From Leptolyngbya sp. 'hensonii' (GTDB lineage Bacteria; Cyanobacteriota; Cyanobacteriia; GCF-001939115): a stretch of 38,291 bases of DNA. Positions 8,967 through 17,810 of this stretch are shown here, piece after piece. Location: positions 1 to 38,291 of the forward strand of contig NZ_MQTZ01000063.1 in NCBI RefSeq assembly GCF_001939115.1. Direction: 5' to 3'. Made by a program: the position numbers and the translations under genes. Position 1 is the stretch's first letter. The number at the start of each line of letters is the position of its first letter. The notes under the pieces are model-generated. The model was given only the letters and a program-made list of their open reading frames with translations. It was not told the origin of the DNA and searched no databases.

Positions 8967-10997
8967 TTGCTCACTTTACTCAGAACGATTCGGGAAATTC
9001 TTGTCCGCTGGTGGTCAGAATTCACACTGCAGACCAAGCTGATGGCGGGAGCAACCCTGGTTGTCTCTCTGATCATGAGTGGGCTGACTTTTTGGGCCGT
9101 GAACACGATTCAGCAAGACGCCCATTTAAATGACACTCGATTTGGGCGAGATCTGGGTCTGCTACTGGCAGCGAATGTTGCCCCCATGGTGGCAGATCAC
9201 AATCGAACGGAACTGGCTCGTTTTTCCCATCAGTTCTACAGCAGTACCTCCAGCATTCGCTACATGCTCTACGCTGATGCGGACGGAGAGATTTTCTTCG
9301 GGATTCCGTTCTCCGATTCGGAAGTCCAAAATTCCCTCACAATCCGTCGTCGCATCCAGCTCCCAGAAAACTTTGCCGATCGGTCAGAACTGCCGATGGT
9401 CCGCCAGCACATTACGCCGGATGGGGAAGTCACTGACGTATTCATTCCCCTGCTGCACAATGGCAAGTATCTGGGCGTGCTGGCGATCGGGACCAATCCC
9501 AATCCCACGGTTGTGACCTCCTCCAGTCTGACCCGAGATGTGACGATTGCGGTTTTTGTCTCCATCTGGGTCATGGTAATTCTGGGAGCCGTCTTCAACG
9601 CCCTCCAGATCACGAAGCCAATTAAAGAACTCCTGGTCGGGGTCAAAAATATTGCGGCAGGGAATTTCCAGCAGCGCATTGATCTGCCCTTTGGTGGGGA
9701 ACTGGGAGAACTGATTCTCAGCTTTAACGATATGGCGGAACGACTGGAGCGTTATGAAGAACAAAATATCGAAGAGTTGACAGCGGAAAAAGCCAAGCTG
9801 GAAACCCTGGTGACGACGATCGCGGATGGGGCAGTGCTGCTGGATACAGACATGCACATTGTCCTAGTCAACCCCACTGCCCGCCGCTTGTTTGGCTGGG
9901 AAGGTCGATCGCTAGTCGGGGAAAACATTCTGCACCATCTGCCCTCGGCGGTGCGGGTAGAGCTCACCCGTCCCCTCTACCAGCTCACCGGCAGCCAGAC
10001 TCCAAAAACCGGCCTGCCTGCCACCGTCTCTCTGCGGGAAGCCTCTGAGTATCGCATCAGCCTGCCCGAACCTACCAACCGCACGGTTCGCATCCTGCTG
10101 ACCACTGTGCTGGATCAGTATCGCGATAGCCTCAAAGGGGTGGCCATGACTGTGCAGGACATCACCCGTGAGGTGGAGCTGAACGACGCCAAGAGCCAGT
10201 TCATCAGCAATGTCTCCCATGAACTGCGAACGCCCCTGTTTAATATCAAGTCCTTCATTGAAACCCTGCATGAGTATGGGGAGGAACTCAGCCAGGAAGA
10301 GCGGCGGGAGTTTCTGGAGACGGCCAACCATGAGACCGATCGGCTGACTCGGCTGGTGAATGATGTTCTGGATCTGTCCCGTCTGGAATCCTGCAAGGTC
10401 TACCACCTGGAACCGGTCGATATCGTCTCTCCGGTAGAACAGACCCTGCGCACCTATCAACTGACGGCTAAAGATAAGGGCATTGAACTCCGATATGAGA
10501 TTGTGCCAACCCTGCCCTCTGTGATTGGCAATTACGATTTGCTGCTGCAAGTCTTTACCAACCTGGTGGGGAATTCACTCAAATTCACCCAACCGGGCGG
10601 GCAGGTCGTGATCCGGGTGTATCCGCTAGAAGACAGGGATCATCCCGTGCATGGGTTGTTCAACCCGGCAGCCGACAAGGCCACCATGAGCCCCACCAAA
10701 TTTGTGCGGGTGGAAGTCTCGGATACGGGGATTGGGATCGATATGGAAGACCAGGAAGCCATCTTCGATCGCTTCTTCCGGGTGGAAAATCGGGTTCATA
10801 CCCTGGAAGGCACGGGCCTGGGGCTATCCATCGTCCGCAACATCATTGAGCGGCACAACAGCAAGGTGCAACTAGTGAGTGAAGTGGGCATCGGCACCAC
10901 TTTCTGGTTCGACCTGGCCACCTACCAGGAACCGGCAAAAACGCCAGAGCATCGACCCACCGAAGCAGATCCCTTACCTGCCGCAGTCAACGAGTAG
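8967..10997 (+). CDS. nblS: NblS/Hik33 (DspA)-type sensor histidine kinase
   Basis: This 676-residue membrane histidine kinase has two membrane segments (about 25-47 and 193-213) flanking a periplasmic sensor region, then HAMP (about 214-266), PAS (about 280-395), HisKA with phospho-acceptor H418 in SNVSHELRTP, and HATPase with the G boxes DTGIGI and GTGLGL. The order and the sequence around the H box match NblS/Hik33, the conserved cyanobacterial kinase that controls high-light, cold, nutrient-stress and phycobilisome-degradation responses. The start is TTG 8967, supported by GGAG five bases upstream. Its stop overlaps a convergent small gene by 11 bases. The symbol is assigned by architecture and sequence resemblance. 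Confidence 0.88.
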   Translation: MLTLLRTIREILVRWWSEFTLQTKLMAGATLVVSLIMSGLTFWAVNTIQQDAHLNDTRFGRDLGLLLAANVAPMVADHNRTELARFSHQFYSSTSSIRYMLYADADGEIFFGIPFSDSEVQNSLTIRRRIQLPENFADRSELPMVRQHITPDGEVTDVFIPLLHNGKYLGVLAIGTNPNPTVVTSSSLTRDVTIAVFVSIWVMVILGAVFNALQITKPIKELLVGVKNIAAGNFQQRIDLPFGGELGELILSFNDMAERLERYEEQNIEELTAEKAKLETLVTTIADGAVLLDTDMHIVLVNPTARRLFGWEGRSLVGENILHHLPSAVRVELTRPLYQLTGSQTPKTGLPATVSLREASEYRISLPEPTNRTVRILLTTVLDQYRDSLKGVAMTVQDITREVELNDAKSQFISNVSHELRTPLFNIKSFIETLHEYGEELSQEERREFLETANHETDRLTRLVNDVLDLSRLESCKVYHLEPVDIVSPVEQTLRTYQLTAKDKGIELRYEIVPTLPSVIGNYDLLLQVFTNLVGNSLKFTQPGGQVVIRVYPLEDRDHPVHGLFNPAADKATMSPTKFVRVEVSDTGIGIDMEDQEAIFDRFFRVENRVHTLEGTGLGLSIVRNIIERHNSKVQLVSEVGIGTTFWFDLATYQEPAKTPEHRPTEADPLPAAVNE

Positions 10998-11274
10998 GCA
11001 TCTCCTGCCAATCAGGGCAGATCTCATCGAGCGTCCAACCCGTGGGATGAAACCCACAGACCAGCAGCGATCGCCTGGCTCGACTGTAGCCATAGGAAAC
11101 CCCGTGGTAATGTTCGCAGCCGACGCAGACCCTGGGACGGGATGGGGCCACCTCGATCGGAAACCCGAGTTGCGATCGCAGAATATATTGCTCGCTCTGT
11201 TGTCGGTGCCATCGGGTATAGGCAAGCTTCTTATAGAGATAATTGGTATGGAAGATGTCCTGAGCTGCATCCAT
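10987..11274 (-). CDS. Small Cys/His-rich protein, putative zinc-binding
   Basis: This 95-residue protein has an ordered set of potential metal ligands: C50-x2-C53, H55, H57, C73-x2-H76 and C86. They sit in short conserved-looking blocks (CVGCEHYHG, LVCGFHP, CPDW). This resembles small cyanobacterial proteins of unknown function with a C-x2-C...HYHG...C-x2-HP...CPDW pattern (from memory, not searched). The motif pattern, and not length, is the reason for calling it real over the longer overlapping frames on either strand. It converges on the kinase gene and overlaps its stop by 11 bases, so the transcripts would be antisense at their 3' ends. The basic N-terminal half has no recognised domain. 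Function is unknown. Confidence 0.72.
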   Translation of the reverse strand: MDAAQDIFHTNYLYKKLAYTRWHRQQSEQYILRSQLGFPIEVAPSRPRVCVGCEHYHGVSYGYSRARRSLLVCGFHPTGWTLDEICPDWQEMPTR

Positions 11275-11431
11275 AGGAATCCCCGTTGGCAGACTACTCC
11301 TCTAGAGTACCCAGGATTTTTCTCCTGCTGCACTAATGCATCAAAAAATCTAATTTTGTATTTAATTACACAGAATTAATTCTTTGAGTTCAACTAACGA
11401 GCCAGCCAGAGGTCTTGGTTCTTTGAAAGCG

Positions 11432-11728
11432 CTACTTTAGCTTCGGTACCAGATCTTTCTGGCGCAAACCACGCTCCACCAGAAGCACTTTCAGCAGTTC
11501 AACACCAGAGATATCCGGAACAGAAACATGCTGCGCTTCATACTCATAGACCAGCGTTCCTAGAACATTCAGATAGTCCTGCTCATCCGGCGTGAGCGCA
11601 CCTTTATCGATCAACTGGTCAATGACAACCTGTGTAGCAGCCAGCTCTGCCTCTGACGTAATCGGTCGGGGCGGAAACGCTAGCAAAAGCTGGTTGTATG
11701 GTTCAAGATTCGGCTTTGCTGAATGCAA
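11432..11728 (-). pseudogene. HigA-like antitoxin remnant, HTH truncated by probable frameshift
   Basis: The 98-residue frame resembles the N-terminal half of HigA/XRE-type antitoxins: a P-I-T-S-E-A-E-L start, a P-D-E-Q-D-Y-L...LGTLVYEYE region and the beginning of the DNA-binding helix region (ERGLRQKDLVPKL). It stops just where the recognition helix should begin. In another frame the next bases encode GTEAKVALSKNQDLWLAR, which looks like a decayed version of the expected G-S-x-S-K-V-S-E-V-L-S-x-K-R-x-L segment. This suggests a frameshift and small deletion. The only nearby start is a TTG at 11728, close to hairpin repeat copy B. No toxin partner is visible. It is probably a non-functional relic. 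Confidence 0.6.
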
Positions 11729-11738
11729 ATATGAATTA

Positions 11739-11821
11739 CCCTCATCCCCAACCCTTCTCCCGCAGGAGAAGGGAGCTAAAACTCTTGTTCCCTCTCCTTT
11801 GGGAGAGGGCTAGGGTGAGGG
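11739..11821. repeat. Dispersed GC-rich hairpin repeat, copy B
   Basis: This has the same plan as copy A: CCCTCATCCCC at one end, AGGGTGAGGG at the other, and two inner hairpins (CCCTTCTCCCGCAGGAGAAGGG, and TTCCCTCTCC with GGGAGAGGG). It lies between the antitoxin relic and gcvT. The loops and spacer differ from copy A while the stems are kept, as expected of a structure under selection or of a mobile repeat family. Confidence 0.8.
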
Positions 11822-11948
11822 CTGCATAAGGCTCAAGCACGAAAATCATCCTTCTATTCAGCAACGCCCAAGATTCTTCAAACCAGTCGTCACTCGTAGG
11901 GAGAGGGATTCACTCAATTATGGATCGAGTAAACTGCAAAAAGTCTGC

Positions 11949-13106
11949 ATGATTAAGGATGGACCTCCTGTGGCGAACCCAAAGACCGAAGCCCGTAAAC
12001 CGCCCCTCTCCCGCACGCCCCTGTATGAGCTGTGTCTGGAACAACAGGCCCGCATGACAGCCTTTTCTGGCTGGGAAATGCCCGTGCAGTTTGCTGGCAT
12101 TTCCCAGGAACACCAGGCCGTCCGGCAACAGGCTGGGATGTTCGACATCTCCCACATGGGGAAGTTTCGCTTCCAGGGAGAGGGGGCGATCGCCCAACTT
12201 CAGGCCCTCTTTCCTTCCGATCTGAGTCGTCTGCAACCAGGAGAGGCCCAGTATACGGTGCTCCTCAACTCCCAGGGGGGCATTCTGGATGACCTGATTG
12301 TGTACTATCAGGGCACCAGCGACACCGGCGTCGATCGGGGGGTGATGATCGTCAACGCCGCTACCCGGGTGCGGGATAAGGTCTGGATCTTGCCCCACCT
12401 GGATCCCCAAAGGGTCAAGTTTGAAGACCTGTCTAAAACCCAGGCCCTGCTGGCCGTCCAGGGACCTGAGGCCGTCACTCTCCTGCAATCCCTGGTCGAT
12501 GCTGACCTGTCTGGAGTGAAAGCCTTCGGCCACCTGGAAGCCGCTGTGGCAGGCCAGCCTGCTTTCCTGGCCCGCACTGGCTATACCGGCGAGGATGGCT
12601 TCGAGGTGATGCTAGAACCAGAGGCGGGAAAAGCCCTGTGGCGATCGCTCCTGGCGGCTGGGGTCACCCCCTGCGGCCTGGGGGCCAGGGATACCCTACG
12701 GCTGGAAGCAGCCATGGCCCTCTATGGTCAGGATATTGACGAAACCACCACCCCCCTGGAAGCCGGGTTGGGTTGGGTCGTGCATCTGGCCGACAAGGGA
12801 GATTTCACGGGTCGATCGGCTCTGGAACGGCAGAAGCAGCAGGGTATGCAGCGCCGTCTGGTCTGTCTGCAAATGGCGGGCCGGAATATTGCCCGTCATA
12901 ATTACCCGGTGCTATCGGAAGGTGGAGAGCCGATCGGCATCGTCACCAGCGGCACCCTGTCGTTGAGCTTAGGGTACCCGATCGCCATGGCCTATGTGCC
13001 GACAGAGTACGCCCAGGTCGGAAAACAGCTCCAGGTAGAGATCCGGGGCAAGCATTACCCAGCAACTGTGGTGAAACGGCCTTTTTACAAGCGACCCAGC
13101 CTGTAA
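11949..13106 (+). CDS. gcvT: Aminomethyltransferase (glycine cleavage T protein)
   Basis: This is the T protein of the glycine cleavage complex. It transfers the methylene unit from aminomethyl-lipoyl H protein to tetrahydrofolate with release of ammonia. Recognisable blocks are [12 protein letters not shown] near the N-terminus, the [10 protein letters not shown] motif, [11 protein letters not shown] in the centre and the C-terminal RPFYKRPS. The length (385 residues from ATG 11949) is slightly longer than usual. A GTG at 11970 preceded by AAGGA ten bases upstream is an alternative start giving 378 residues. No glycine riboswitch is apparent in the upstream gap. The other glycine cleavage genes are not in the window. 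Confidence 0.95.
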   Translation: MIKDGPPVANPKTEARKPPLSRTPLYELCLEQQARMTAFSGWEMPVQFAGISQEHQAVRQQAGMFDISHMGKFRFQGEGAIAQLQALFPSDLSRLQPGEAQYTVLLNSQGGILDDLIVYYQGTSDTGVDRGVMIVNAATRVRDKVWILPHLDPQRVKFEDLSKTQALLAVQGPEAVTLLQSLVDADLSGVKAFGHLEAAVAGQPAFLARTGYTGEDGFEVMLEPEAGKALWRSLLAAGVTPCGLGARDTLRLEAAMALYGQDIDETTTPLEAGLGWVVHLADKGDFTGRSALERQKQQGMQRRLVCLQMAGRNIARHNYPVLSEGGEPIGIVTSGTLSLSLGYPIAMAYVPTEYAQVGKQLQVEIRGKHYPATVVKRPFYKRPSL

Positions 13107-13493
13107 GGGCATTCCTTCGAAGCCACTTCAAATTCCAGCGATTCTTCGCGGTTATAGGTGGGTTAAGTAGGTAGACCTAATTATTCAAGTGCCTGGATCA
13201 GGGTGTGGTTTCAACCTTTAAATCTTCAGTTGCCAGATCAAATAACCCGTTAAGCACGCAAAATAGTTTTTCTAAATCGGTGATGGTGCAACTAGCTAAA
13301 TTTTTTGTAAAAACCTGATGGTGTAAATGACATTGACCGTGCAGACTCTTTGCAGCAGGTCAATGACGGGTTCTTTGTAGTCCGAAAATTTGTAGGTGTT
13401 AAAAGGACTACTTAGGATCGAAAACTAAATAAAGTGGGGTGCAGGGGCGTTGCCCCTGCACCCCATTTGTTCATCTTATTTAATTCGTGATCC
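13107..13493. other. 387-bp gap: no convincing gene, strong hairpin at right end
   Basis: The gap is AT-rich relative to its neighbours. Two unlabelled minus-strand frames without start codons are open here (13198-13359 and about 13296-13425), and both read as plausible peptide in places. They overlap each other and have no recognisable family, so I do not call them. They could be remnants of a decayed gene. A short inverted pair GTAGTCC / GGACTAC lies near 13377-13411. The perfect hairpin at 13436-13464 is listed separately. Confidence 0.5.
13436..13464. terminator. Perfect 13-bp stem hairpin between gcvT and peptidoglycan-binding gene
   Basis: GGGGTGCAGGGGC and GCCCCTGCACCCC form a perfect 13-bp stem with a GTT loop. 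It lies 29 bases beyond the stop of the minus-strand gene that ends at 13494. There is no strong T run on either side, so it may be a factor-dependent or bidirectional terminator, or an mRNA-stabilising or dispersed repeat element. Confidence 0.55.
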
Positions 13494-14021
13494 TTACCAC
13501 CAGCGCCGATTGTTGATGAACCAGCCCGATTGCTTCGGTTGTTGGGGCAGGGGCTGACCCTGACGCAGGGTCGTCCAGGTGATGGAATCCACAATGCCAT
13601 CGGCCTTTAACTTTTGTCGCTCTTGAAAGGCATGGACCGCTTCCTCAGTCTGGCGATTGAACACCCCGCTGCGCGGCACTGTCAACCCGTAAATTTGCAA
13701 CAGTCCCTGCAGCTCCCGCACATCTGCTCCTGTATGGCCCCGTTGCAGCTTGCGGGAACCCACCACCACCGTTTGCTTTAACAACGTCCAGGTTGTGGCA
13801 CCCACCACACCATCCATCCTCAAACCATGCTGATCCTGAAACGATTTCACCGCCGCTTCGGTCTTGCTCCCAAAACAACCATCCACCACCAGACGAAAAC
13901 CATGGGCTGTCAGCAGTTCCTGCAGTTCCGCCACAGCCGGTCCTCGATCCCAGGGGTAGAGACAGGGGTTGGTCAGTTCTTCGTAGGACGTTACGGTTTC
14001 AAGATTGGGATCGGAATTCAT
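13494..14021 (-). CDS. Peptidoglycan-binding protein with two PG_binding_1 domains
   Basis: This 175-residue protein contains two tandem peptidoglycan-binding-like domains (PG_binding_1 fold). Each has the typical G-x-x-V-x-x-L-Q-x-x-L start and the F-x-x-x-T-x-x-A-V-x-x-F-Q...DG-x-V-x-x-x-T-W pattern: first copy about residues 25-85, second about 92-152. There is no enzymatic domain and no clear signal peptide, so the site of action is uncertain. The ATG at 14021 is preferred to the in-frame ATG at 14027 because AGGAG then has a seven-base spacing. The upstream peptidase stop (14024-14026) lies between the two ATGs, which suggests translational coupling. Confidence 0.85.
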   Translation of the reverse strand: MNSDPNLETVTSYEELTNPCLYPWDRGPAVAELQELLTAHGFRLVVDGCFGSKTEAAVKSFQDQHGLRMDGVVGATTWTLLKQTVVVGSRKLQRGHTGADVRELQGLLQIYGLTVPRSGVFNRQTEEAVHAFQERQKLKADGIVDSITWTTLRQGQPLPQQPKQSGWFINNRRWW

Positions 14022-14023
14022 GG

Positions 14024-15967
14024 TCATGCTCCTGTCAGGTTCCAGATCTCTACAGGGTCGATCGGATCAGCCGGGTCAAAGCCAAACACTCGCCCATAGA
14101 AATAGAATTCCCCATCCAGAGTTCGTTTGATGTTCTCGGCTTTACGAAACCCATGTTGCTCCCCTTCATAGGCCACATAGGCCACCGGTAGCCCTTTCTG
14201 TTTCAGCACCTCCACCATTTCCTCTGCCTGATTGGGAGGTACAATCTTATCCTCCAGCCCCTGGAAGAAAATGATCGGGCAGGATAATTTTTCCGCAAAG
14301 TGAATCGGCGATCGAGCCTGATACAAGTCCAGCCGCTCTGGATAGGGTCCAATCAGACTATCCAGATAGCGCGACTCGAACTTGTGGGTATCCCTGGCCA
14401 GGGCCTCCAGATCGCTGATGCCAAAATAGCTAGCCCCAGCCTTGAACACCTCCCGAAAGGTGAGGGCACAGAGGGTCGTATAGCCTCCGGCACTGCCCCC
14501 CGCAATCACCAGACGATCGCCATCTGCCTTACCCTGAGCCACCAGATATAGTGCTCCGTTCACACAGTCATTCACATCCACAAGGCCCCACTGACCCTTG
14601 AGCCGTTCCCGGTAAGCCCGCCCATAGCCAGTACTGCCTCCATAGTTCACATCCAGGACGGCAAAACCGCGACTTGTCCAGTACTGAATTCTCAAGTTAA
14701 GCAGGGTAGAGGTAGCCGCAGTCGGTCCCCCATGGCTTTTCACCAGCAGGGGGGGGCGTTCTGTAGCAGGGGCAAGATAGTCCCGATTTTGGGGTGGATA
14801 ATAAAAGCCATGGGCCGTCAGGCCATTGTCCGTCGGGAATTCGATCGCCTGGGGTACGGAGAGATAGGCCGGATCGAGCACCAGATCACTGGAGCAGCGC
14901 AGCAATTCCCGCTGCCCCGTAGCCAGATCCAGCCGGACAATCGCCGAAAACTCTGTCGGGGAACCGCCCAGAAAGATAGCGTGGGTAGGTGTTACCTGCA
15001 GGCCCCCGATCGCAGTATCTGGGGTTGCGATCGGCTCCAGGGTCCCCGTTGTCAGATCCAGACTGGCCAGATGCTGAGTCCCCCATTGACTGTAGGTGCA
15101 GATGATCCGGGTGGGGGAAGCAAAGCCATAGGTAGACTGACCCAAAAACCACTGAGGCTCCCCAAATTCCGCTGCCATGGGCAGAAGTGCCTCTACCTGG
15201 CCCGCCTGCCAGCGGTAGAGATTGTACCAGCCAGAGCGATCGGAGACAAAATACAGTCGGCCATCTGGAGACCACTGGGGCTGGAAGATAGACTCCTTTT
15301 TCCCACCGGCAATCCGCTCTGGATTGACCACTCTTCCCGCTGCTGTCACCTCCCCCAGCCACAGTTCTGTCCCATCCCAGGGCATATTCGGGTGGTTCCA
15401 GGTTAACCAGGCCAGTTGTGATCCGTCTGGGCTGAGGCGGGGAGAAGCATAGAAGTCATTGCCCGCCACCAGAATCGTCGGCGCAACCTCGGTTCCTTCC
15501 AGAGGAACAGCAGCCAGGGTATTGACAGGTTCCCGATCGGCGATCGTATGATCTTCCAGAACGCAAATCAGCCGCTGACGTGGCCCATCCAGAATGGCAT
15601 CCGCATATCGTAGGGCAGCAGGCAAGGTCAAAGGAACCGGATCGGTGGTCAATGTCTGGGTGTAGAGCCGCTGATCGGCGAAGTTGGAGAAGTAAATGCG
15701 GCCCTGGTGAACCAGATAGGATGTACCACCCATTTCATGGACCCGCGATCGGACATTGAAGGGAGCTGGGGTGATCTCCAGGGTTTTTCCCTCACGGGTC
15801 CGTCGCACCAGCACGTTACGCCCGCCCTCCAGCGGACGCCCCTCCAACCAGTAAAGATCTGCTCCATCCAGGGCCACCTGACCCAGGCTAATCGTGCCCT
15901 GGACAATCAAGTCAGCGGTGATGGGGGATTTCCAGGCTCCGTAAGAGGTCATGGTGGGATCAGACAT
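14024..15967 (-). CDS. S9-family prolyl oligopeptidase-like serine peptidase
   Basis: This 647-residue protein has an N-terminal beta-propeller-like region with repeated W-S-P-D-G and S-P-D-G-S blades, and a C-terminal alpha/beta hydrolase of peptidase family S9. The catalytic triad reads as S492 in GGSAGGYT, D573 in LEDKIVPP and H605 in GEQHGF. Such enzymes cleave oligopeptides in the cytosol or periplasm; no signal peptide is seen. The frame is open upstream to 16138, but family similarity starts at SYGAWKSP, so the ATG at 15967 (or 15952) is more likely. It is coupled to the peptidoglycan-binding gene downstream and is divergent from a small gene across a perfect palindrome. Confidence 0.9.
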   Translation of the reverse strand: MSDPTMTSYGAWKSPITADLIVQGTISLGQVALDGADLYWLEGRPLEGGRNVLVRRTREGKTLEITPAPFNVRSRVHEMGGTSYLVHQGRIYFSNFADQRLYTQTLTTDPVPLTLPAALRYADAILDGPRQRLICVLEDHTIADREPVNTLAAVPLEGTEVAPTILVAGNDFYASPRLSPDGSQLAWLTWNHPNMPWDGTELWLGEVTAAGRVVNPERIAGGKKESIFQPQWSPDGRLYFVSDRSGWYNLYRWQAGQVEALLPMAAEFGEPQWFLGQSTYGFASPTRIICTYSQWGTQHLASLDLTTGTLEPIATPDTAIGGLQVTPTHAIFLGGSPTEFSAIVRLDLATGQRELLRCSSDLVLDPAYLSVPQAIEFPTDNGLTAHGFYYPPQNRDYLAPATERPPLLVKSHGGPTAATSTLLNLRIQYWTSRGFAVLDVNYGGSTGYGRAYRERLKGQWGLVDVNDCVNGALYLVAQGKADGDRLVIAGGSAGGYTTLCALTFREVFKAGASYFGISDLEALARDTHKFESRYLDSLIGPYPERLDLYQARSPIHFAEKLSCPIIFFQGLEDKIVPPNQAEEMVEVLKQKGLPVAYVAYEGEQHGFRKAENIKRTLDGEFYFYGRVFGFDPADPIDPVEIWNLTGA

Positions 15968-16061
15968 GGACAAGAATCGACAAGCTCTGCCCTTACGATA
16001 CCAATGCAGGGCGAGGTCAGCGATCGAATTCCATAAAAATTTCGCGTTACCTTGAGATTTT

Positions 16062-16077
16062 TGGTACATTAGTACCA
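16062..16077. promoter_or_regulatory. Perfect palindrome TGGTAC-ATTA-GTACCA, possible operator
   Basis: A perfect 6-bp inverted repeat around a 4-base centre lies 23 bases before the start of the small + strand gene and 95 bases from the likely start of the divergent peptidase. The position suits a repressor or activator site controlling either gene. It is not an NtcA box (GTA-N8-TAC), because the spacing here is GTA-N6-TAC. The cognate regulator is unknown. Confidence 0.4.
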
Positions 16078-16099
16078 TGACTATTAATCTTGCAAACCA

Positions 16100-16399
16100 A
16101 TGAGAGCAAGCATCAGGGACGACATTATTTTCCTGCACCGTGAGGATGTTCCCACCTATAAAAAGCAGGGTTCTATGGTCCGGAACAGCTATTTCTGGGC
16201 CTTGAAATCGATCGCCGGTCGTGCCGATCGCGATCGGGATTGGGAGTTTGAAGCTGAGGTTTGGCCTGCCTTGGGGAGAATGCTCCTGTCCTTTGCCGAG
16301 TCAGGCTATCTGGGATTGCGCGAGACCCTGCTGGAGTTTCCACTGCAGCAAGGAGAGATTCCACCGCCCTTAAAACCCATCGCCACCTGGGACGGTTGA
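16100..16399 (+). CDS. Small hypothetical protein
   Basis: This 99-residue protein has no recognised domain. Residues 1-25 are charged ([11 protein letters not shown]). A moderately hydrophobic helix follows ([13 protein letters not shown]), then an acidic/aromatic stretch ([16 protein letters not shown]), ending in a proline-rich tail. Amino-acid composition is protein-like, and the gene fits the space between a divergent peptidase and the lyase gene. ATG 16100 has no clear ribosome-binding site; the ATG at 16175 (MVRNSYF) is an alternative. An overlapping minus-strand frame is Arg/Ser/Pro-rich and looks like a shadow. Function is unknown. Confidence 0.55.
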   Translation: MRASIRDDIIFLHREDVPTYKKQGSMVRNSYFWALKSIAGRADRDRDWEFEAEVWPALGRMLLSFAESGYLGLRETLLEFPLQQGEIPPPLKPIATWDG

Positions 16400-16469
16400 T
16401 CACCAATGCTAGCGATCGCTATAGACTTGTAAAAGTGCAATTATTACGGTGACGCAGGCATTTTAATCT

Positions 16470-17042
16470 ATGGATATCGTGGAATTTTTCCAGCAGAGTG
16501 CCGGGAAATGGGCTTCTATCCGGACCAACCATCACCTCTCAACAGAGCAGGCTGGCCAACAATCAGACATTAAAGGCCAATCAGAAATTCAGATTGAACT
16601 GCTGGAAAAAACCGATCCGGCAGTGGTTCAGCTCTGCCAGATCCATCAGATTGATCCGCAACAATCCCTCTGTGGTGTCCGGTTTACCTGGAACGGCCAG
16701 ATGAACCAGGCGCAGGCATCTGGGTCTACCCTGCTGGTGCCGATCGAAGATGCTGAGCGATCGAACCAGGGGACATTGCTACGGAGTCAGGCTCAGAGCG
16801 AGAAGACACCGAGCATCGGTTGCTACATGATGGGCAACTCCGACGACCTGATCTTGATTGCCCAGAATGATACTCTGTATGTCGAAGAACGCCTCTGGTT
16901 TGCCAATCCCAATGTCCGTCTCCGACACAGCACGATGAAGTGGCAGGGCAGTTTTAGTTCGACCTCTTTTTGTTCTGAAATTCGTCTGGGAGGTCAACCT
17001 ACAGGACAGGCAGCCGCAACCCGAGCACAGGTGAGTCAATAG
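16470..17042 (+). CDS. CpcS/CpeS-type phycobiliprotein lyase
   Basis: This 190-residue protein matches the CpcS/CpeS (T-type-unrelated, lipocalin-like) bilin lyases, which attach phycocyanobilin or related bilins to phycobiliprotein cysteines in the cytosol. The opening MDIVEFFQQSAGKWASIRTNHHL is characteristic of the family, and the strand-rich remainder (LRHSTMKWQGSFSSTSFCSEIR near the C-terminus) fits the beta barrel. Length is normal. Which lyase subclass and which substrate cannot be decided here. Its stop lies three bases from that of the convergent unknown gene. Together with psbI and the NblS-like kinase it marks a phycobilisome-containing organism. Confidence 0.87.
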   Translation: MDIVEFFQQSAGKWASIRTNHHLSTEQAGQQSDIKGQSEIQIELLEKTDPAVVQLCQIHQIDPQQSLCGVRFTWNGQMNQAQASGSTLLVPIEDAERSNQGTLLRSQAQSEKTPSIGCYMMGNSDDLILIAQNDTLYVEERLWFANPNVRLRHSTMKWQGSFSSTSFCSEIRLGGQPTGQAAATRAQVSQ

Positions 17043-17045
17043 GGT

Positions 17046-17735
17046 TTACTCTTCTCCAGCCCTCACAGTTTGAGCAACTGCTCTGAGCTTGCTGTAAAAC
17101 TCAGAGGTTTCAGTCAGAGGAATAAACTGGTGGATGGGTGGTTTTCGAGTCTCCAACGGTTGTTGCTCCTCTGACTGCAGCGCATTCAGGTTGAGAGATT
17201 CGCTCTGAGACTGCTCCTGGTTTCTCTGGGCCAGAGAGGTCCCCCAATCGGGTAAATGAATTCTCTGCTCAGGATGGCCTTCTGGCATGTTCTGCATCTG
17301 GGAGTCAGGCAAAGGCTGCATCTCCGGTTCGGTCTTTGCGTCCATCCCATCAATTGAAGCCTCTTCAGCACAAGTCTCCATCCCTGGGGCATCCCCTGCT
17401 TGCTCTGGCGGCAATCCCCCGTTAACGTCCTGTTCTCCTTTCCCCCAGTCAACCTGAGAAGAAGTACTGCAAATAATCCGCTCAAACTCACGGGAAAAAT
17501 GGCAAATGGGCTGACCGCGCCGCCACCAAGTCGCTAAAATCTGTTCGACCGAGATCGCTTTATATCGACCCTGATACAGGGCTTCAATCACAGCCTGCCG
17601 AATCCAGTGAGATTGATAAAGATTAGTCCACTGGGAGATGAGCTGGGTGGCCGTATAGCCGTTCAAGTCAAAGCCATAATGGGTCAGCAAATCAGTTGTG
17701 CTATCCCTCAGAGAGCTCTTGAGTAGTTCCGTCAT
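17046..17735 (-). CDS. Conserved-looking hypothetical protein, unknown function
   Basis: This 229-residue protein has two parts. The N-terminal 90 residues look folded and well conserved in style (QWTNLYQSHWIRQAVIEALYQGRYKAISVEQIL, then HFSREFERIIC). The middle, about 95-195, is Gln/Glu/Pro/Met-rich and probably disordered. The C-terminal 30 residues (IHQFIPLTETSEFYSKLRAVAQ) look ordered again. The ATG at 17735 is chosen because AAGG lies eight bases upstream; a GTG at 17744 is in frame. No domain is recognised. It converges on the phycobiliprotein lyase gene with a three-base gap. A 25-codon open frame sits just upstream. Confidence 0.75.
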   Translation of the reverse strand: MTELLKSSLRDSTTDLLTHYGFDLNGYTATQLISQWTNLYQSHWIRQAVIEALYQGRYKAISVEQILATWWRRGQPICHFSREFERIICSTSSQVDWGKGEQDVNGGLPPEQAGDAPGMETCAEEASIDGMDAKTEPEMQPLPDSQMQNMPEGHPEQRIHLPDWGTSLAQRNQEQSQSESLNLNALQSEEQQPLETRKPPIHQFIPLTETSEFYSKLRAVAQTVRAGEE

Positions 17736-17810
17736 CTCCCCCACCTTAGAGCGATACGTACTCGTCAGGCCACCACAGTTTTGGTTGTGCAGGAGAGATT
17801 GCCCCTACTT

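Noticed and set aside
10879-11379. 166-codon + strand frame after the kinase
   Set aside because: It overlaps the kinase 3' end and the Cys/His gene and has no protein-like conserved pattern.
11822-11948. Glycine riboswitch before gcvT
   Set aside because: No aptamer-like conserved core is seen in the 127 bases.
13198-13425. Two overlapping minus-strand open stretches in the gap after gcvT
   Set aside because: Neither has a start codon or a recognised family; AT-rich DNA gives such frames by chance. A decayed gene remains possible.
16062-16077. NtcA binding site
   Set aside because: The spacing is GTA-N6-TAC instead of GTA-N8-TAC.
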